A DNA stretch of 64,000 bases from Burkholderia sp. Bp8992 (GCF_003853705.1 NZ_QTQI01000021.1:1-64000), one strand, 5' to 3'; positions 1 through 8,999 are shown, numbered from the stretch's first letter. Notes: a model not told the origin generated them from the letters alone. Program-made: numbers and translations.

Positions 1-64
1 TCAGGTGTGTAAGCGCAGTAATGCGTTCAGCTAACTGATACTAATTGCCCGTAAGGCTTGATCC
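1..64 (+). rRNA. 23S rRNA, 3' end (partial)
   Basis: The first ~64 bases match the conserved 3' end of bacterial 23S rRNA: the helix 101 hairpin region followed by the GCTAAC...TACTAATTGCCC...GGCTTGATCCT tail. The rest of the gene lies before the window. The exact mature end is set by alignment with the E. coli end (GGCTTAACCTT) and could be off by a few bases. The 5S gene downstream on the same strand shows this is the distal end of an rrn operon. Confidence 0.93.
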
Positions 65-216
65 TATAACAAGTCTGCCTTGTAGATCGGCGCCGTGTGA
101 AAGCACTGGCCGCGATCCAAAGCGACATGTTGGATTCTCGTGTGTGATACACACAACTCAAGATTACTGCTTCTTCCCAGATTGGTTGCGCTGCGAAGCA
201 ACGCAACAACCCTCTT
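65..216 (+). other. 23S-5S intergenic spacer
   Basis: Transcribed spacer between 23S and 5S rRNA. It holds a short GTGTGT/ACACAC hairpin near 140-154 and a GTTGCG/CGCAAC hairpin at 185-207 just before 5S, both plausible RNase processing signals. No tRNA gene is present in this spacer. Confidence 0.7.
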
Positions 217-332
217 TGCCTGATGACCATAGCGAGTCGGTCCCACCCCTTCCCATCCCGAACAGGACCGTGAAACGACTCTACGCCGATGATAGTGCGG
301 ATTCCCGTGTGAAAGTAGGTAATCGTCAGGCT
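217..332 (+). rRNA. rrf: 5S rRNA
   Basis: Complete 5S rRNA of about 116 nt. The 5' GCCTGA (218-223) pairs with the 3' TCAGGC (326-331) to form helix I. The internal block with CCCACCCCTTCCCATCCCG, the GAAACG segment and the GTGAAAGTAGG segment are the conserved 5S features. It ends the rRNA operon and is followed directly by an intrinsic terminator. Ends are placed from the terminal helix and may shift by one or two bases. Confidence 0.95.
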
Positions 333-344
333 CCCTAAGCCAAG

Positions 345-372
345 AACCCCCGCCCGAAAGGCGGGGGTTTTT
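345..372 (+). terminator. rRNA operon terminator
   Basis: A CCCCCGCC / GGCGGGGG hairpin with a short CGAAA-type loop runs straight into a T tract. This is a classical Rho-independent terminator 13 nt after 5S, ending the rRNA operon. Confidence 0.9.
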
Positions 373-671
373 GCATTGGCGCGAAGGAAATGTGCGTGGA
401 GCCGCGAAGCGACGTTGGAGTCGTCTACGTCACTCTTCCAAAGACCAGACGTGGTACCGATTTCTCCTGCTGGTTGATATCTGTTGCGATTCACGGGCTT
501 ACTGAGCGCATCGTCGATCAAAACGCGCTCTGTGCTCAACCTCCCGTTCTCCACGGCGCCCCGCGTCATCAGTCGGTCTTCGGTCAGGCAACCCGCGATC
601 CGAACGAAATGAACGCTTTATTCGGCGCGTCCACGTAAAATTCGCGAATTCCCCTCTCCGCATTCAAAACG
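373..671. other. Intergenic region before the molybdopterin gene
   Basis: About 300 bases with no convincing gene; small open frames here show no recognisable protein. A TAAAAT hexamer at 636-641 could be the -10 of the downstream gene. It overlaps a perfect 12-base palindrome AATTCGCGAATT (639-650), which could be an operator, but no good -35 was found. Confidence 0.4.
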
Positions 672-2747
672 ATGAACGCCGCCACACAGGTAGCCCGGGC
701 CGTCTGCCCGCACGATTGTCCGGACACGTGCGCGATGCGCGTGACCGTCGAGAACGGCAAGGCGATCAAGGTCACGGGCGATCCCGACCACCCGCCGACG
801 CAAGGCGTGCTGTGCACGAAGGTCAGCCGTTATGCCGATCGCGTGCACCATCCCGATCGCCTGACGGTACCGCTCAAACGCGTCGGCGCGAAGGGGGAGG
901 GGCGCTTCCTGCCGATCAGCTGGAACGAGGCGTTCGACGAGATCGGCCGTCGTCTCGGTGAAATCGCTGCTCGCGCGCCGGAAGCGATCATGCCGTACAG
1001 CTACGCAGGGACGATGGGGCTCGTGCAGGGCGAGGGCATCGCCCAGCGGTTCTTCCACAAGCTCGGCGCATCGCGGCTCGAGCGCACGATCTGCGCGGCA
1101 GCAGGCGCAGCGGGGCTGCGATACACGTATGGCGGCAGTCTCGGTATGCACCTCGAACATTTCGAGGAAAGCGAGCTGATTCTGATCTGGGGCGCGAATC
1201 CGATCGCGTCGAGCCTGCACTTCTGGACGCGCGCGCAGGAAGCGAAGCGCCGCGGCGCGCGTCTCGTCGCGATCGACCCGTATCGTTCGCTGACTGCGGA
1301 AAAATGCCATCAGCACATCGCGCTGAAGCCCGGCACCGACGGCGCATTTGCGCTCGGCATGATGCATGTGCTGATGACCGAAAACCTGCTCGATCACGAC
1401 TACATCGCAGACCATACGCTTGGCTTCGATGCGCTCAAAGAGCGCGCAATGTCCTATCCGCCGGAACGCGTGGCGCAGATTTGCGGTGTCGATGCGGCGG
1501 AGCTGGTCGATCTTGCGCGTCGCTACGGTGCGACCCGCAAGGCGTCGATCCGCCTCAACTACGGCATGCAGCGCGTTCGCGGTGGCGGCAATGCGGTGCG
1601 CGCGATTGCAAGTCTGCCGGCGCTGACGGGCGCGTGGCGCGATCGGGCCGGCGGGCTGTTGCTCTCATCGTCGGAATCCGCGCCGGTCGACCAGGCGGCG
1701 CTGCTGCGTCCGGACCTGATGCCCGGTTGGCCGCACCAGCTGCCGCGCATCATCAACATGAACGCGATCGGTGACGCGCTATTGCACGCGGGCGACGCGA
1801 CGTTCGGGCCGAAGGTCGAGGCGGTGATCGTGTACAACTCGAACCCGGTAGCGGTCGCACCGGACTCTTCGAAGGTCGCCGCGGGTTTTGCTCGCGAGGA
1901 CCTGTTCACGGTCGTTCTCGAACATTTCAAGACAGATACCGTCGATTTCGCCGACGTCGTGTTGCCGGCAACCACTCAGCTCGAGCATCTCGATATTCAC
2001 AAGTCGTATGGCCACACGTACGTGATGGCGAACCTGCCGTCGATTCCGCCGGTGGGTGAGGCACGGCCGAACACGGAGATTTTCCGTGGCATCGCGCGCA
2101 GCATGGGACTCGACGAGCCGGCGCTGTATCACAGCGACGAAGAGATCGCGCGCGCGGCGCTCCGCTGGGACGACCCGGCACTCGACAGCGATTGGGAGAC
2201 GTTGAAGCGCGAAGGCTGGCTGAAGCTCAAGCTGCCGGAGGCGCCGTTCGCGAACGGTGGTTTCCGGACCCCGTCAGGCAAGTGCGAGTTCTACAGCCCG
2301 CGGCTCGAGCAGATGGGCATGGACCCCGTTCCCGACTACCTGCCGCCGTTCGAATCGGCTGAAGCCGCGCCCGAGCTCGCTGCGCGTTATCCGCTCGCGA
2401 TGATCTCGCCGCCGGCTCGTCACTTCCTGAACAGCACGTTCGTGAACGTCGACAGCCTGCGCACGACGGAAGGCGAGCCGCATCTCGACATGCACCCGTC
2501 CGACGCGCAGGCGCGCGGCATTGCCGACGGTGACGTGGTGCGCATCTTCAACGATCGCGGATCGATGCAGGCGCTCGCGCGAATTACCGATCGCGCACGC
2601 GTGGGCCTCGTCGTCGGGCTGTCGATCTGGTGGAAGAAACTGTCACCGGATGGCCGGAACGCAAACGAGGTGACGAGCCAGGCGCTGACCGATCTCGGCA
2701 ATTCGGCGACGTTTTACGATTGTCTTGTGGAAGTTGAGCGAATTTGA
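672..2747 (+). CDS. Molybdopterin-containing oxidoreductase with N-terminal [4Fe-4S] motif
   Basis: A 691-residue member of the DMSO reductase/formate dehydrogenase superfamily, binding bis-molybdopterin guanine dinucleotide. The N terminus carries C12-x3-C16-x3-C20-x27-C48, the [4Fe-4S] binding pattern, followed by the molybdopterin catalytic region and a C-terminal dinucleotide-binding beta-barrel domain (about residues 565-685). There is no twin-arginine or Sec signal, so the enzyme should be cytoplasmic. No electron-transfer subunit gene is adjacent; it stands alone between the rRNA operon and an acyl-CoA synthetase gene. The substrate cannot be told from sequence. The ATG at 672 puts the cluster 11 residues from the start, as usual, although no strong Shine-Dalgarno is visible. 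Confidence 0.88.
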   Translation: MNAATQVARAVCPHDCPDTCAMRVTVENGKAIKVTGDPDHPPTQGVLCTKVSRYADRVHHPDRLTVPLKRVGAKGEGRFLPISWNEAFDEIGRRLGEIAARAPEAIMPYSYAGTMGLVQGEGIAQRFFHKLGASRLERTICAAAGAAGLRYTYGGSLGMHLEHFEESELILIWGANPIASSLHFWTRAQEAKRRGARLVAIDPYRSLTAEKCHQHIALKPGTDGAFALGMMHVLMTENLLDHDYIADHTLGFDALKERAMSYPPERVAQICGVDAAELVDLARRYGATRKASIRLNYGMQRVRGGGNAVRAIASLPALTGAWRDRAGGLLLSSSESAPVDQAALLRPDLMPGWPHQLPRIINMNAIGDALLHAGDATFGPKVEAVIVYNSNPVAVAPDSSKVAAGFAREDLFTVVLEHFKTDTVDFADVVLPATTQLEHLDIHKSYGHTYVMANLPSIPPVGEARPNTEIFRGIARSMGLDEPALYHSDEEIARAALRWDDPALDSDWETLKREGWLKLKLPEAPFANGGFRTPSGKCEFYSPRLEQMGMDPVPDYLPPFESAEAAPELAARYPLAMISPPARHFLNSTFVNVDSLRTTEGEPHLDMHPSDAQARGIADGDVVRIFNDRGSMQALARITDRARVGLVVGLSIWWKKLSPDGRNANEVTSQALTDLGNSATFYDCLVEVERI

Positions 2748-2883
2748 TCGAATGTTGCCTTATGATCGGACGAATGTCTCCAGAAGTTCGAAGTGGACAT
2801 CTAACTCTGTTGTCTCGGGGCGGGGGAGCCGTTACGATGCGTTTTAGCACGACCATTCGAAAATCTGTGAGGAGACGCGCGGC

Positions 2884-4557
2884 ATGGACAAAATTTGGCT
2901 GAAATCGTACCCACCCGGCGTTCCAGCCGAAATTGACGCGTCTCCTTATCCTTCCGTGCCGGACCTGCTCGACGAAAGCTTCCGGCAGTATCGCGATCGC
3001 ACCGCGTTCGTCTGCATGGGCAAGGGCATCACGTACGGTGAGCTCGACAAGCTGTCGCGGCAGTTCGGCGCATGGCTGCAATCCCGTGGCCTGGCACGCG
3101 GCGCGCGCGTCGCGATCATGATGCCGAACGTGCTCCAGTATCCGGTGGCGATTGCCGCGGTATTGCGCGCCGGCTACACCGTCGTCAACGTCAACCCGCT
3201 CTATACGCCGCGCGAGCTCGAGCACCAGTTGAAGGACAGCGGCGCGGAAGCGATCGTCATCCTCGAGAATTTCGCGTCGACGCTGCAGTCCGTCATCGCC
3301 AATACGGCCATCAAGCACGTCGTCGTCGCATCGATGGGCGACCTGCTGGGCATCAAGGGATGGCTCGTCAATTACGTGGTGCGCAACGTGAAGAAGATGG
3401 TGCCTGCGTGGCAGCTGCCGTCGTTCACGCGTTTCAAGGCCGCGCTGTCGGAAGGTGCACGCCAGGCGTTCAAGCCGCAGACGATCGGCCCGAACGACGT
3501 CGCGTTCCTGCAATACACCGGCGGGACGACCGGCGTTGCGAAGGGCGCAACGCTGTTGCACCGGAACATCGTGTCGAACGTGCTGCAGGCCGGCGCCTGG
3601 CACCATCCGGCGCACGAGAAGTACCCGGAGGTGAAACAGTTCGTGACGGTCGTCGCGCTGCCGCTGTATCACGTGTTCGCACTGACCGTCTGCGGTTTCC
3701 TGACGATGCGCACGGGCGGCATGGGCATCCTGATCCCGAACCCGCGCGACATCGCCGGCATGATCAAGGAGCTGAAGGGCTATCAGATCTCGACGATTCC
3801 GGCGGTCAACACGCTGTACAACGCGCTGCTGAACCATCCCGAATTCAGTCAGCTCGACCTGTCGAAGCTCGTGATCGCCAACGGCGGCGGCATGGCGATC
3901 CAGGAAGGTGTCGCGAAGCGCTGGTACGAAAAGACCCAAACCGCGATCATCGAGGGATACGGGCTGTCCGAAACTTCGCCGGTGGCGACCTGCAACCCGG
4001 TGACGGCCACCGAATACAGCGGGACGATCGGCCTGCCGCTGCCGTCGACCGAAGTGGCGATCCGCGACGATGCCGGCAACGACGTGGCGCTCGGCGAGCC
4101 GGGCGAGATCTGCATCCGCGGGCCGCAGGTGATGGCCGGCTACTGGAACCGGCCGGACGAGACCGCGAAGGTCATGTTCCCGGACGGCTTCTTCAAGACG
4201 GGCGACGTCGGCGTGATGGACGCGCGCGGTTACGTGAAGATCGTCGACCGGAAAAAGGACATGATCCTCGTCTCCGGCTTCAACGTGTATCCGAACGAAG
4301 TCGAGGACGTGGTGGCGTCGCATCCGGGCGTGTTCGAGGTGGCGGCGGTCGGGGTACCGGACGAGCATTCCGGCGAAGCCGTGAAGCTGTTCGTCGTGAA
4401 GAAGGACCCGGCGCTCACCGACAAGGACATCCTGGCCTACTGCAAGGAACGGCTCACCGGCTACAAGCGGCCGAAGCTGGTCGAATTCCGCACGGAACTG
4501 CCGAAAACGAACGTCGGCAAGATCCTGCGGCGCGAGCTGCGCGACGGACGCGCGTAA
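2884..4557 (+). CDS. fadD: Long-chain fatty acid-CoA ligase
   Basis: A 557-residue adenylate-forming enzyme that activates long-chain fatty acids with ATP and CoA, the entry step to beta-oxidation; it acts at the cytoplasmic face of the inner membrane. The P-loop-like motif Y211-TGGTTG is followed by KGA, the second signature GYGLSET lies at 358-364, and the C-terminal domain carries KTGDVG, DRKKDMI and a near-terminal GKILRREL with the catalytic lysine. Length fits FadD (about 560). A GAGGAG ribosome binding site lies about 10 nt before the ATG. The molybdenum enzyme upstream is 136 nt away, so it probably has its own promoter. A terminator follows at 4584. Substrate chain length is inferred from family resemblance. 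Confidence 0.92.
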   Translation: MDKIWLKSYPPGVPAEIDASPYPSVPDLLDESFRQYRDRTAFVCMGKGITYGELDKLSRQFGAWLQSRGLARGARVAIMMPNVLQYPVAIAAVLRAGYTVVNVNPLYTPRELEHQLKDSGAEAIVILENFASTLQSVIANTAIKHVVVASMGDLLGIKGWLVNYVVRNVKKMVPAWQLPSFTRFKAALSEGARQAFKPQTIGPNDVAFLQYTGGTTGVAKGATLLHRNIVSNVLQAGAWHHPAHEKYPEVKQFVTVVALPLYHVFALTVCGFLTMRTGGMGILIPNPRDIAGMIKELKGYQISTIPAVNTLYNALLNHPEFSQLDLSKLVIANGGGMAIQEGVAKRWYEKTQTAIIEGYGLSETSPVATCNPVTATEYSGTIGLPLPSTEVAIRDDAGNDVALGEPGEICIRGPQVMAGYWNRPDETAKVMFPDGFFKTGDVGVMDARGYVKIVDRKKDMILVSGFNVYPNEVEDVVASHPGVFEVAAVGVPDEHSGEAVKLFVVKKDPALTDKDILAYCKERLTGYKRPKLVEFRTELPKTNVGKILRRELRDGRA

Positions 4558-4583
4558 GTCGCCGCGAGGTTGAGCGAAGAACA

Positions 4584-4607
4584 AGCCCGGCAGACGCCGG
4601 GCTTTTT
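4584..4607 (+). terminator. fadD terminator
   Basis: AGCCCGGC / GCCGGGCT hairpin with a four-base loop followed by TTTTT, 27 nt after the fadD stop codon. Confidence 0.88.
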
Positions 4608-4770
4608 CATTTGCAGCCGAGGCAGATCGGGAGCCGCCGCTTTCCGCAGCGGACCGGCGACCGATCGCATGTGCCGACACGGCGGGCGCACACGGTGCAC
4701 CGGCGGCGCTACCGCCGCGATTGGCCAGCCGGATTCCCGGCGCGTTGACCGCGCGTTGCCGCCGCACCGG

Positions 4771-4799
4771 AAAAGAAAAAGGCGCCCGAAGGCGCCTTC
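4771..4799 (-). terminator. Porin gene terminator
   Basis: Read on the minus strand, AAGGCGCC-TTCG-GGCGCCTT is followed by a T-rich run. A UUCG tetraloop hairpin plus U tract is a very stable intrinsic terminator, placed 30 nt after the porin stop codon. Confidence 0.9.
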
Positions 4800-4828
4800 A
4801 ATATGCTGCGGCTTGCCAGGCAAGCTGA

Positions 4829-5980
4829 TTAGAACTTGTGACGGATACCGACGCGCGCCGCGACCTGGTTGGCCGAGCTCGAACCCGCGAGACCGTTGAT
4901 CGCTGCGGTTGCCTTCAGGACGTTGCCGTTCGCGTCGAGCACGTTGCCCGAAGCGTGTTGATACACGCCGATCGCGTAGACGTCCGTGCGCTTCGACAGG
5001 AAGTAGTCGACGCCCAGCGAGCCCTGGTGGTACTTGGCTGCCGAGTTGCCGTCGATCTTGCTGCCTTGCGTGTAGTCGTACGCTGCGCCCAGAATCAGCG
5101 CCGGGGTCAGCTGGTACTTGAAGTTGATTTCGCCGTTGTTGAACGTCGCGGTCTGGTTCACGAACGGGCCTGCCGAGAAGCCCTTGAACTTCGTGTTCGA
5201 GTACGTCGCGCCGATCGTTGCCGCGCCGAACGTGTAGGCGCCGCCAGCACCGATGACCTGGTACGTGTTCGCGTTGTTCGCGTACCCGCCGTAGATCGGC
5301 GACGAAACCGACGACGATGCGGAACCGTTGTTGAACATGCCGCCGAACTGGTTCGGCGTACGTGCGTTCAAGTAACCGACGCCGAGGACCAGCGGGCCGT
5401 TGTTGTAGCCTGCGCCGAGCGACCAGACCTGGTTCTTCGAGAACTGGCCTGCCTGGCCGCCGAAGCTGTACAGGCCGCCGAACGTGAAGCCGCCGTAGCT
5501 CTGGCTCGTGAACTTGACCGCGTTGTTCACACGATAGGCGTTATTGAAGTTGTCCAGGTCGCCCGGGTGAGCGGCGATGTAGCCGCCCCACTGGTCGCCT
5601 GCCTCGAGCGGGCCGACGAAGTCGACGACGGAGTCGTACTGACGACCGAGCGTGACCGTGCCGAACTGGCTCGACAGGCCGACGTAAGCCTGGCGACCGA
5701 ACATCAGGCCGCCCTGACCGAGCTTGCCGCTGTTCACGTCGAAACCGTTTTCGAGGGTGAAGATCGCCTTCAGGCCGCCACCGAGGTCTTCGGTGCCGCG
5801 CAGGCCGAAGCGGCTGCCTTGCATCACGCCGCTCGCCATGCTGTACAGGTGCTTGCCGCCTGCGTTGTTGTTGAACAGCAGGCCTTCATCGATGATGCCG
5901 TAAAGCGTCACGCTGCTTTGCGCTTGAGCAGCGCCAGCGAACGCGCCCAGCGCGACGAGCGCGAGAAGCGACTTTTTCAT
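4829..5980 (-). CDS. Gram-negative outer membrane porin (Burkholderia OpcP/Omp32-type)
   Basis: A 383-residue general diffusion porin forming trimeric 16-strand beta-barrels in the outer membrane. It begins with a typical signal peptide (basic MKK, hydrophobic core, AQA cleavage site after about residue 20), and the mature chain starts QSSVTLYG, the first strand seen in betaproteobacterial porins. The protein ends in ...IRHKF with the terminal phenylalanine needed for BAM-mediated insertion. The ATG at 5980 is preferred over an in-frame start 7 codons upstream because GGAG lies 8 nt before it and the signal peptide then begins properly. The gene is divergent from coq7 and has its own promoter and terminator. 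Burkholderia genomes hold many such paralogues, so I give no specific gene symbol. Confidence 0.93.
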   Translation of the reverse strand: MKKSLLALVALGAFAGAAQAQSSVTLYGIIDEGLLFNNNAGGKHLYSMASGVMQGSRFGLRGTEDLGGGLKAIFTLENGFDVNSGKLGQGGLMFGRQAYVGLSSQFGTVTLGRQYDSVVDFVGPLEAGDQWGGYIAAHPGDLDNFNNAYRVNNAVKFTSQSYGGFTFGGLYSFGGQAGQFSKNQVWSLGAGYNNGPLVLGVGYLNARTPNQFGGMFNNGSASSSVSSPIYGGYANNANTYQVIGAGGAYTFGAATIGATYSNTKFKGFSAGPFVNQTATFNNGEINFKYQLTPALILGAAYDYTQGSKIDGNSAAKYHQGSLGVDYFLSKRTDVYAIGVYQHASGNVLDANGNVLKATAAINGLAGSSSANQVAARVGIRHKF

Positions 5981-6023
5981 TAACGGATCTCCAAGAATCA
6001 CTGAATTTTTTTGGCGGGGCAGA

Positions 6024-6054
6024 TAGTTATGTTCTGTTGACGGGCCCCATCAAC
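6024..6054 (-). promoter_or_regulatory. Porin promoter with a palindrome over the -35
   Basis: On the minus strand TTGATG (6048-6053) and TAACTA (6024-6029) are separated by 18 bp, a plausible sigma-70 promoter about 44 bp before the porin ATG. The -35 sits in a 19-base imperfect palindrome (6036-6054, GTTGA...TCAAC arms around GGGCCC), which could be a regulator site. Confidence 0.5.
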
Positions 6055-6259
6055 TTCGCAAGAAGTCGGACGTAATGTAGCAAAACCGTTTTTTGCCACA
6101 AAGCGAAATGCCGTAGCGCAAGGCCGTCATGTTTCCTTTATGCAACAATGGTTAAAATCACGGGTTAACCGCAATTTCCGCTGAATAATCAAGTCGGTTA
6201 CGCAGCGGACTCGTGCCCTTGCCGCTCGCGGCGGCACCTGCAGCCAGGAGAACAGGAAC

Positions 6260-6883
6260 GTGTTGGATGAACTGATCAGCGAATTCGATCGCGGCTTGCG
6301 ATCGCTGACCGGCATTAGCCGGATGAGCCGGCCGGTGCCCGCGCCGGCCGAGGCGCCGGACGTCGAACTGACGCCCGCGGAACGGACGCATGCCGCCGGC
6401 CTGATGCGCGTGAACCATGTCGGCGAGGTCTGTGCGCAGGCGCTCTACCAGGCGCAGAAGCTCACCGCGCGCACGGCGTCGGCGAAGGCGATGTTCGAGG
6501 AGGCTGCGCGCGAGGAGGAGGATCACCTCGCGTGGACCGCGCACCGCCTGAAGGAACTCGATTCGCGCCCGAGCCTGCTGAACCCGCTGTGGTACGCCGG
6601 CGCGCTCGCGATCGGCGTGGCGGCCGGCACGCTCGGCGACAAGGTCAGCCTCGGCTTCATGGCCGAGACGGAGCGGCAGGTCGAGAATCACCTCGAAGGC
6701 CACATGTCCGAGCTGCCGGCGACCGACGCGGCGTCGCGCGCGATCGTCGACCAGATGCGGATCGACGAGGTGAAGCACGGCAAGGCCGCGACCGACGCAG
6801 GCGGGATCGAGCTGCCGCTGCCCGCGCGGATGCTGATGCGCGCCGCGTCGAAAGTCATGACGAGCACTGCGTACTATCTCTGA
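6260..6883 (+). CDS. coq7: 3-demethoxyubiquinol 3-hydroxylase (Coq7/UbiF-equivalent)
   Basis: A 207-residue di-iron monooxygenase of the Coq7 family that hydroxylates the demethoxy-ubiquinol ring, a late step of ubiquinone synthesis at the inner membrane. The four-helix ferritin-like fold is indicated by carboxylate/histidine motifs: NHVGE with the first Glu, EEDH, ENHL and DEVKH (ExxH type). It replaces the flavin enzyme UbiF used by enterobacteria. Translation starts at GTG 6260, supported by an AGGAG sequence about 12 nt upstream and by the N-terminal [10 protein letters not shown] of relatives. It stands alone between the porin and the dcw cluster; a strong hairpin follows the stop. Confidence 0.93.
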   Translation: MLDELISEFDRGLRSLTGISRMSRPVPAPAEAPDVELTPAERTHAAGLMRVNHVGEVCAQALYQAQKLTARTASAKAMFEEAAREEEDHLAWTAHRLKELDSRPSLLNPLWYAGALAIGVAAGTLGDKVSLGFMAETERQVENHLEGHMSELPATDAASRAIVDQMRIDEVKHGKAATDAGGIELPLPARMLMRAASKVMTSTAYYL

Positions 6884-6893
6884 GTTTTGCGCC

Positions 6894-6920
6894 GGGGTGG
6901 GTTGAGCCCGCCCCGGTTCG
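6894..6920 (+). terminator. Hairpin after coq7
   Basis: CCGGGG-T-GGG / CCC-G-CCCCGG stem immediately after the coq7 stop codon. It lacks a T tract, so it is a possible 3'-end stabiliser or weak terminator rather than a clear intrinsic terminator. Confidence 0.45.
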
Positions 6921-7132
6921 CCGCCCCCGATATCGCCCGCCGACTCCTCGTTTTCCCGCCCCCAAAAGCCCCGTCCGCACGCCTGTCTGGGCCGTCTTTC
7001 TCACGTATCACCTTCACAAGTTGCACTAGCTCATTCATTTATAACGGTTTTTGGAATGAGGGGCCGCATGAGCATGTGCGCGTAAGTCCTTGTTCTAACT
7101 AACAAAATTCGTCAAAAAAGCGGGCCGCTCCC
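6921..7132. other. Intergenic region between coq7 and the mraZ promoter
   Basis: About 210 bases without a gene. The first part is C-rich, and from about 7010 the sequence becomes clearly A/T richer than its surroundings, as is common upstream of a strong promoter (possible UP-like element). No other structure was recognised. Confidence 0.4.
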
Positions 7133-7200
7133 TTGACCGTGCCACACCCTTCCTCTAAAGTGGGAGACAGTGTGAGAAAGTGTATTTTTGTGTGATTTAG
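7133..7200 (+). promoter_or_regulatory. mraZ (dcw) promoter with MraZ-binding repeats
   Basis: TTGACC (7133-7138) and TAAAGT (7156-7161) with 17 bp spacing form a sigma-70 promoter. Starting at 7160, the GTG(G/T) core repeats every 10 bp at 7160, 7170, 7180 and 7190; the first three copies carry on as GTGGGAGA, GTGTGAGA and GTGTATTT, and an AAA precedes the first and third. This matches the direct-repeat boxes bound by MraZ (AAAGTG[G/T] type), so the first gene of the cluster probably represses its own operon. The first box overlaps the -10 hexamer. Confidence 0.8.
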
Positions 7201-7267
7201 CAGGCTATTCGGGCTAAATTCTCAGCATTGAGCGGGTGCTTCGGTGCCCTGAACGGGAGAGCGGAAC

Positions 7268-7696
7268 GTGTTCCAAGGGGCGTCGGCGCTGACGCTCGAT
7301 GCGAAAGGGCGGATGTCGGTGCCGGCTCGCTATCGCGAAGCGCTGCAAGGACAGGCAGAAGGACGGGTGACTGTGACCAAGCACCCGGACGGCTGCCTGT
7401 TGCTGTTTCCGCGCCCCGAATGGGAAGTATTCCGCGCCAAGATCGCTGCGCTGCCGATGGACGCGCACTGGTGGCGGCGAATTTTTCTCGGCAATGCGAT
7501 GGATGTCGATCTCGACAGCGCGGGCCGGATTCTTGTATCGCCCGAGCTGCGCATGGCAGCCGGACTGGAAAAGGAAGTCATGTTGTTGGGAATGGGTAGT
7601 CACTTCGAGCTGTGGGATTCGCAAACCTACAACGCGAAGGAGCAGGCAGCGATGGCGCAGGGCATGCCCGACGCGCTGAAGAATTTCACGTTCTGA
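7268..7696 (+). CDS. mraZ: Transcriptional regulator MraZ
   Basis: A 142-residue protein with two SpoVT/AbrB-like domains that binds direct repeats upstream of its own gene and tunes expression of the division and cell wall cluster. The first domain carries [14 protein letters not shown] and the second [14 protein letters not shown], each with the conserved D/N-x-x-GR motif needed for DNA binding. The GTG start at 7268 follows a GGGAGAG ribosome binding site. It is the first gene of the dcw cluster, 23 nt before rsmH. The four 10-bp-spaced repeats upstream of it are the expected autoregulatory target. Confidence 0.96.
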   Translation: MFQGASALTLDAKGRMSVPARYREALQGQAEGRVTVTKHPDGCLLLFPRPEWEVFRAKIAALPMDAHWWRRIFLGNAMDVDLDSAGRILVSPELRMAAGLEKEVMLLGMGSHFELWDSQTYNAKEQAAMAQGMPDALKNFTF

Positions 7697-7719
7697 TTGC
7701 GGTGACGGAGACGCCCGCG

Positions 7720-8661
7720 ATGGGAAATGAACTGCGGCATCGGACGGTGCTGTTGGATGAAGCGGTCGAGTCGCTCGTGACGCGGCCGGACGGCGTGTAC
7801 GTCGACGGAACGTTCGGGCGGGGCGGTCATAGCCGCGCGGTGCTCGCGCGGCTGGCGGCGGGCGGACGGCTGATCGCGTTCGACAAGGATCCGAGGGCGA
7901 TCGAGACGGCGCAGGGCATCGAGGATGCGCGCTTCTCGATCGTGCACGACAGCTTTGCATCGATGCGCGACGCGCTTGCGGCGCGCGGCGTCGAGAAGGT
8001 GGCGGGTGTGTTGCTGGACCTGGGCGTGTCCTCGCCGCAGGTGGACGATCCGGCGCGCGGCTTCAGCTTCCGCGCCGATGGTCCGCTGGACATGCGAATG
8101 GATCCGACGCGTGGCGAGTCGGCGGCCGAATGGCTCGCGCGGGCTTCGGTGCAGGAATTGACGGAGGTGATACGGGATTATGGGGAAGAACGGTTTGCTT
8201 TTCAGATTGCAAAGGCGCTTGTTGCTCGCCGGGCAGAGTCCGACCGTCTTGGGCCTCTCGACACCACGGGCGAGCTTGCCCAAATCGTGGGTCACGTCGT
8301 CAAAACCCGTGAGAAGGGCAAGGATCCGGCAACCCGCACCTTTCAGGCTATACGGATTCACGTCAATCAAGAGCTTGCGGACCTGCAAGTCGTACTAGAC
8401 GCGGCACTGTCGTTGCTGGAGCAAGGGGGGCGGCTGGTGGTCATCAGCTTTCATTCACTCGAGGACCGGATCGTCAAGCGATTCATGCAGGCGCACGCGA
8501 GTGCGCCTGCGGTCGATCGTCGCCTGCCGATCCGTGCCGTCGACCTCCCGAGCCCGCCGCTCAAGATCATCAGCCGCCAGTTTCCGAGTGACGCGGAAGT
8601 CGCCGAGAATCCGCGCGCCCGCTCGGCCGTGATGCGCATTGCGGAGCGCGTCACGCCATGA
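7720..8661 (+). CDS. rsmH: 16S rRNA (cytosine1402-N4)-methyltransferase
   Basis: A 313-residue SAM-dependent enzyme (MraW) that methylates N4 of C1402 in the 16S rRNA P site. The Rossmann-type motif around [11 protein letters not shown] (about residues 28-38) binds [12 protein letters not shown] and the DMRMD segment are family signatures, as is the [11 protein letters not shown] block near residue 250. The ATG at 7720 was chosen over upstream in-frame codons because [13 protein letters not shown] is the conserved family start and an ACGGAG lies 9 nt upstream. Its stop overlaps the ftsL start (ATGA), so the two are translationally coupled. Confidence 0.97.
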   Translation: MGNELRHRTVLLDEAVESLVTRPDGVYVDGTFGRGGHSRAVLARLAAGGRLIAFDKDPRAIETAQGIEDARFSIVHDSFASMRDALAARGVEKVAGVLLDLGVSSPQVDDPARGFSFRADGPLDMRMDPTRGESAAEWLARASVQELTEVIRDYGEERFAFQIAKALVARRAESDRLGPLDTTGELAQIVGHVVKTREKGKDPATRTFQAIRIHVNQELADLQVVLDAALSLLEQGGRLVVISFHSLEDRIVKRFMQAHASAPAVDRRLPIRAVDLPSPPLKIISRQFPSDAEVAENPRARSAVMRIAERVTP

Positions 8662-8999
8662 GCCGCTTCAATATCTTCCTGCTGATCATCGTGATGGGTT
8701 GCGCGCTGTCGGTCGTCAACTCGACGAACCAGCAACGGCAGATCTTCATCCAGTTGCAGCGCGCGCAGTCGCAGGAGCGTCAGCTCCAGCAGGACTACGC
8801 GCAGCTTCAATATCAGCAGAGCGCGCTGTCGAAGACGTCGCGCATCGAGCAGCTCGCGAACGATTCGCTGAAGATGCAGCCGATCTCGACCGGCCGCACG
8901 CAATACCTGACGCTGCCGGCGGGCGCCGCAAAGGCGATCGACGCGCCGATCCCGGCTTCGGCCGACACGGCAGGCAAGGGCAAGGGAGGCGCGCGATGA
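8658..8999 (+). CDS. ftsL: Cell division protein FtsL
   Basis: A 113-residue bitopic inner-membrane protein of the divisome that forms the FtsQLB complex. A short cytoplasmic tail is followed by one membrane segment (about residues 5-22) and a periplasmic Gln-rich coiled coil (about 24-70) with the [16 protein letters not shown] pattern. Sequence conservation of FtsL is low, but size, topology and position between rsmH and ftsI are diagnostic. It overlaps both neighbours by four bases. The C-terminal Ala/Gly/Lys tail is probably disordered. Confidence 0.95.
   Translation: MSRFNIFLLIIVMGCALSVVNSTNQQRQIFIQLQRAQSQERQLQQDYAQLQYQQSALSKTSRIEQLANDSLKMQPISTGRTQYLTLPAGAAKAIDAPIPASADTAGKGKGGAR

Noticed and set aside
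27-569. Open frames across the 5S rRNA region on both strands
   Set aside because: They lie on rRNA, spacer and terminator sequence.
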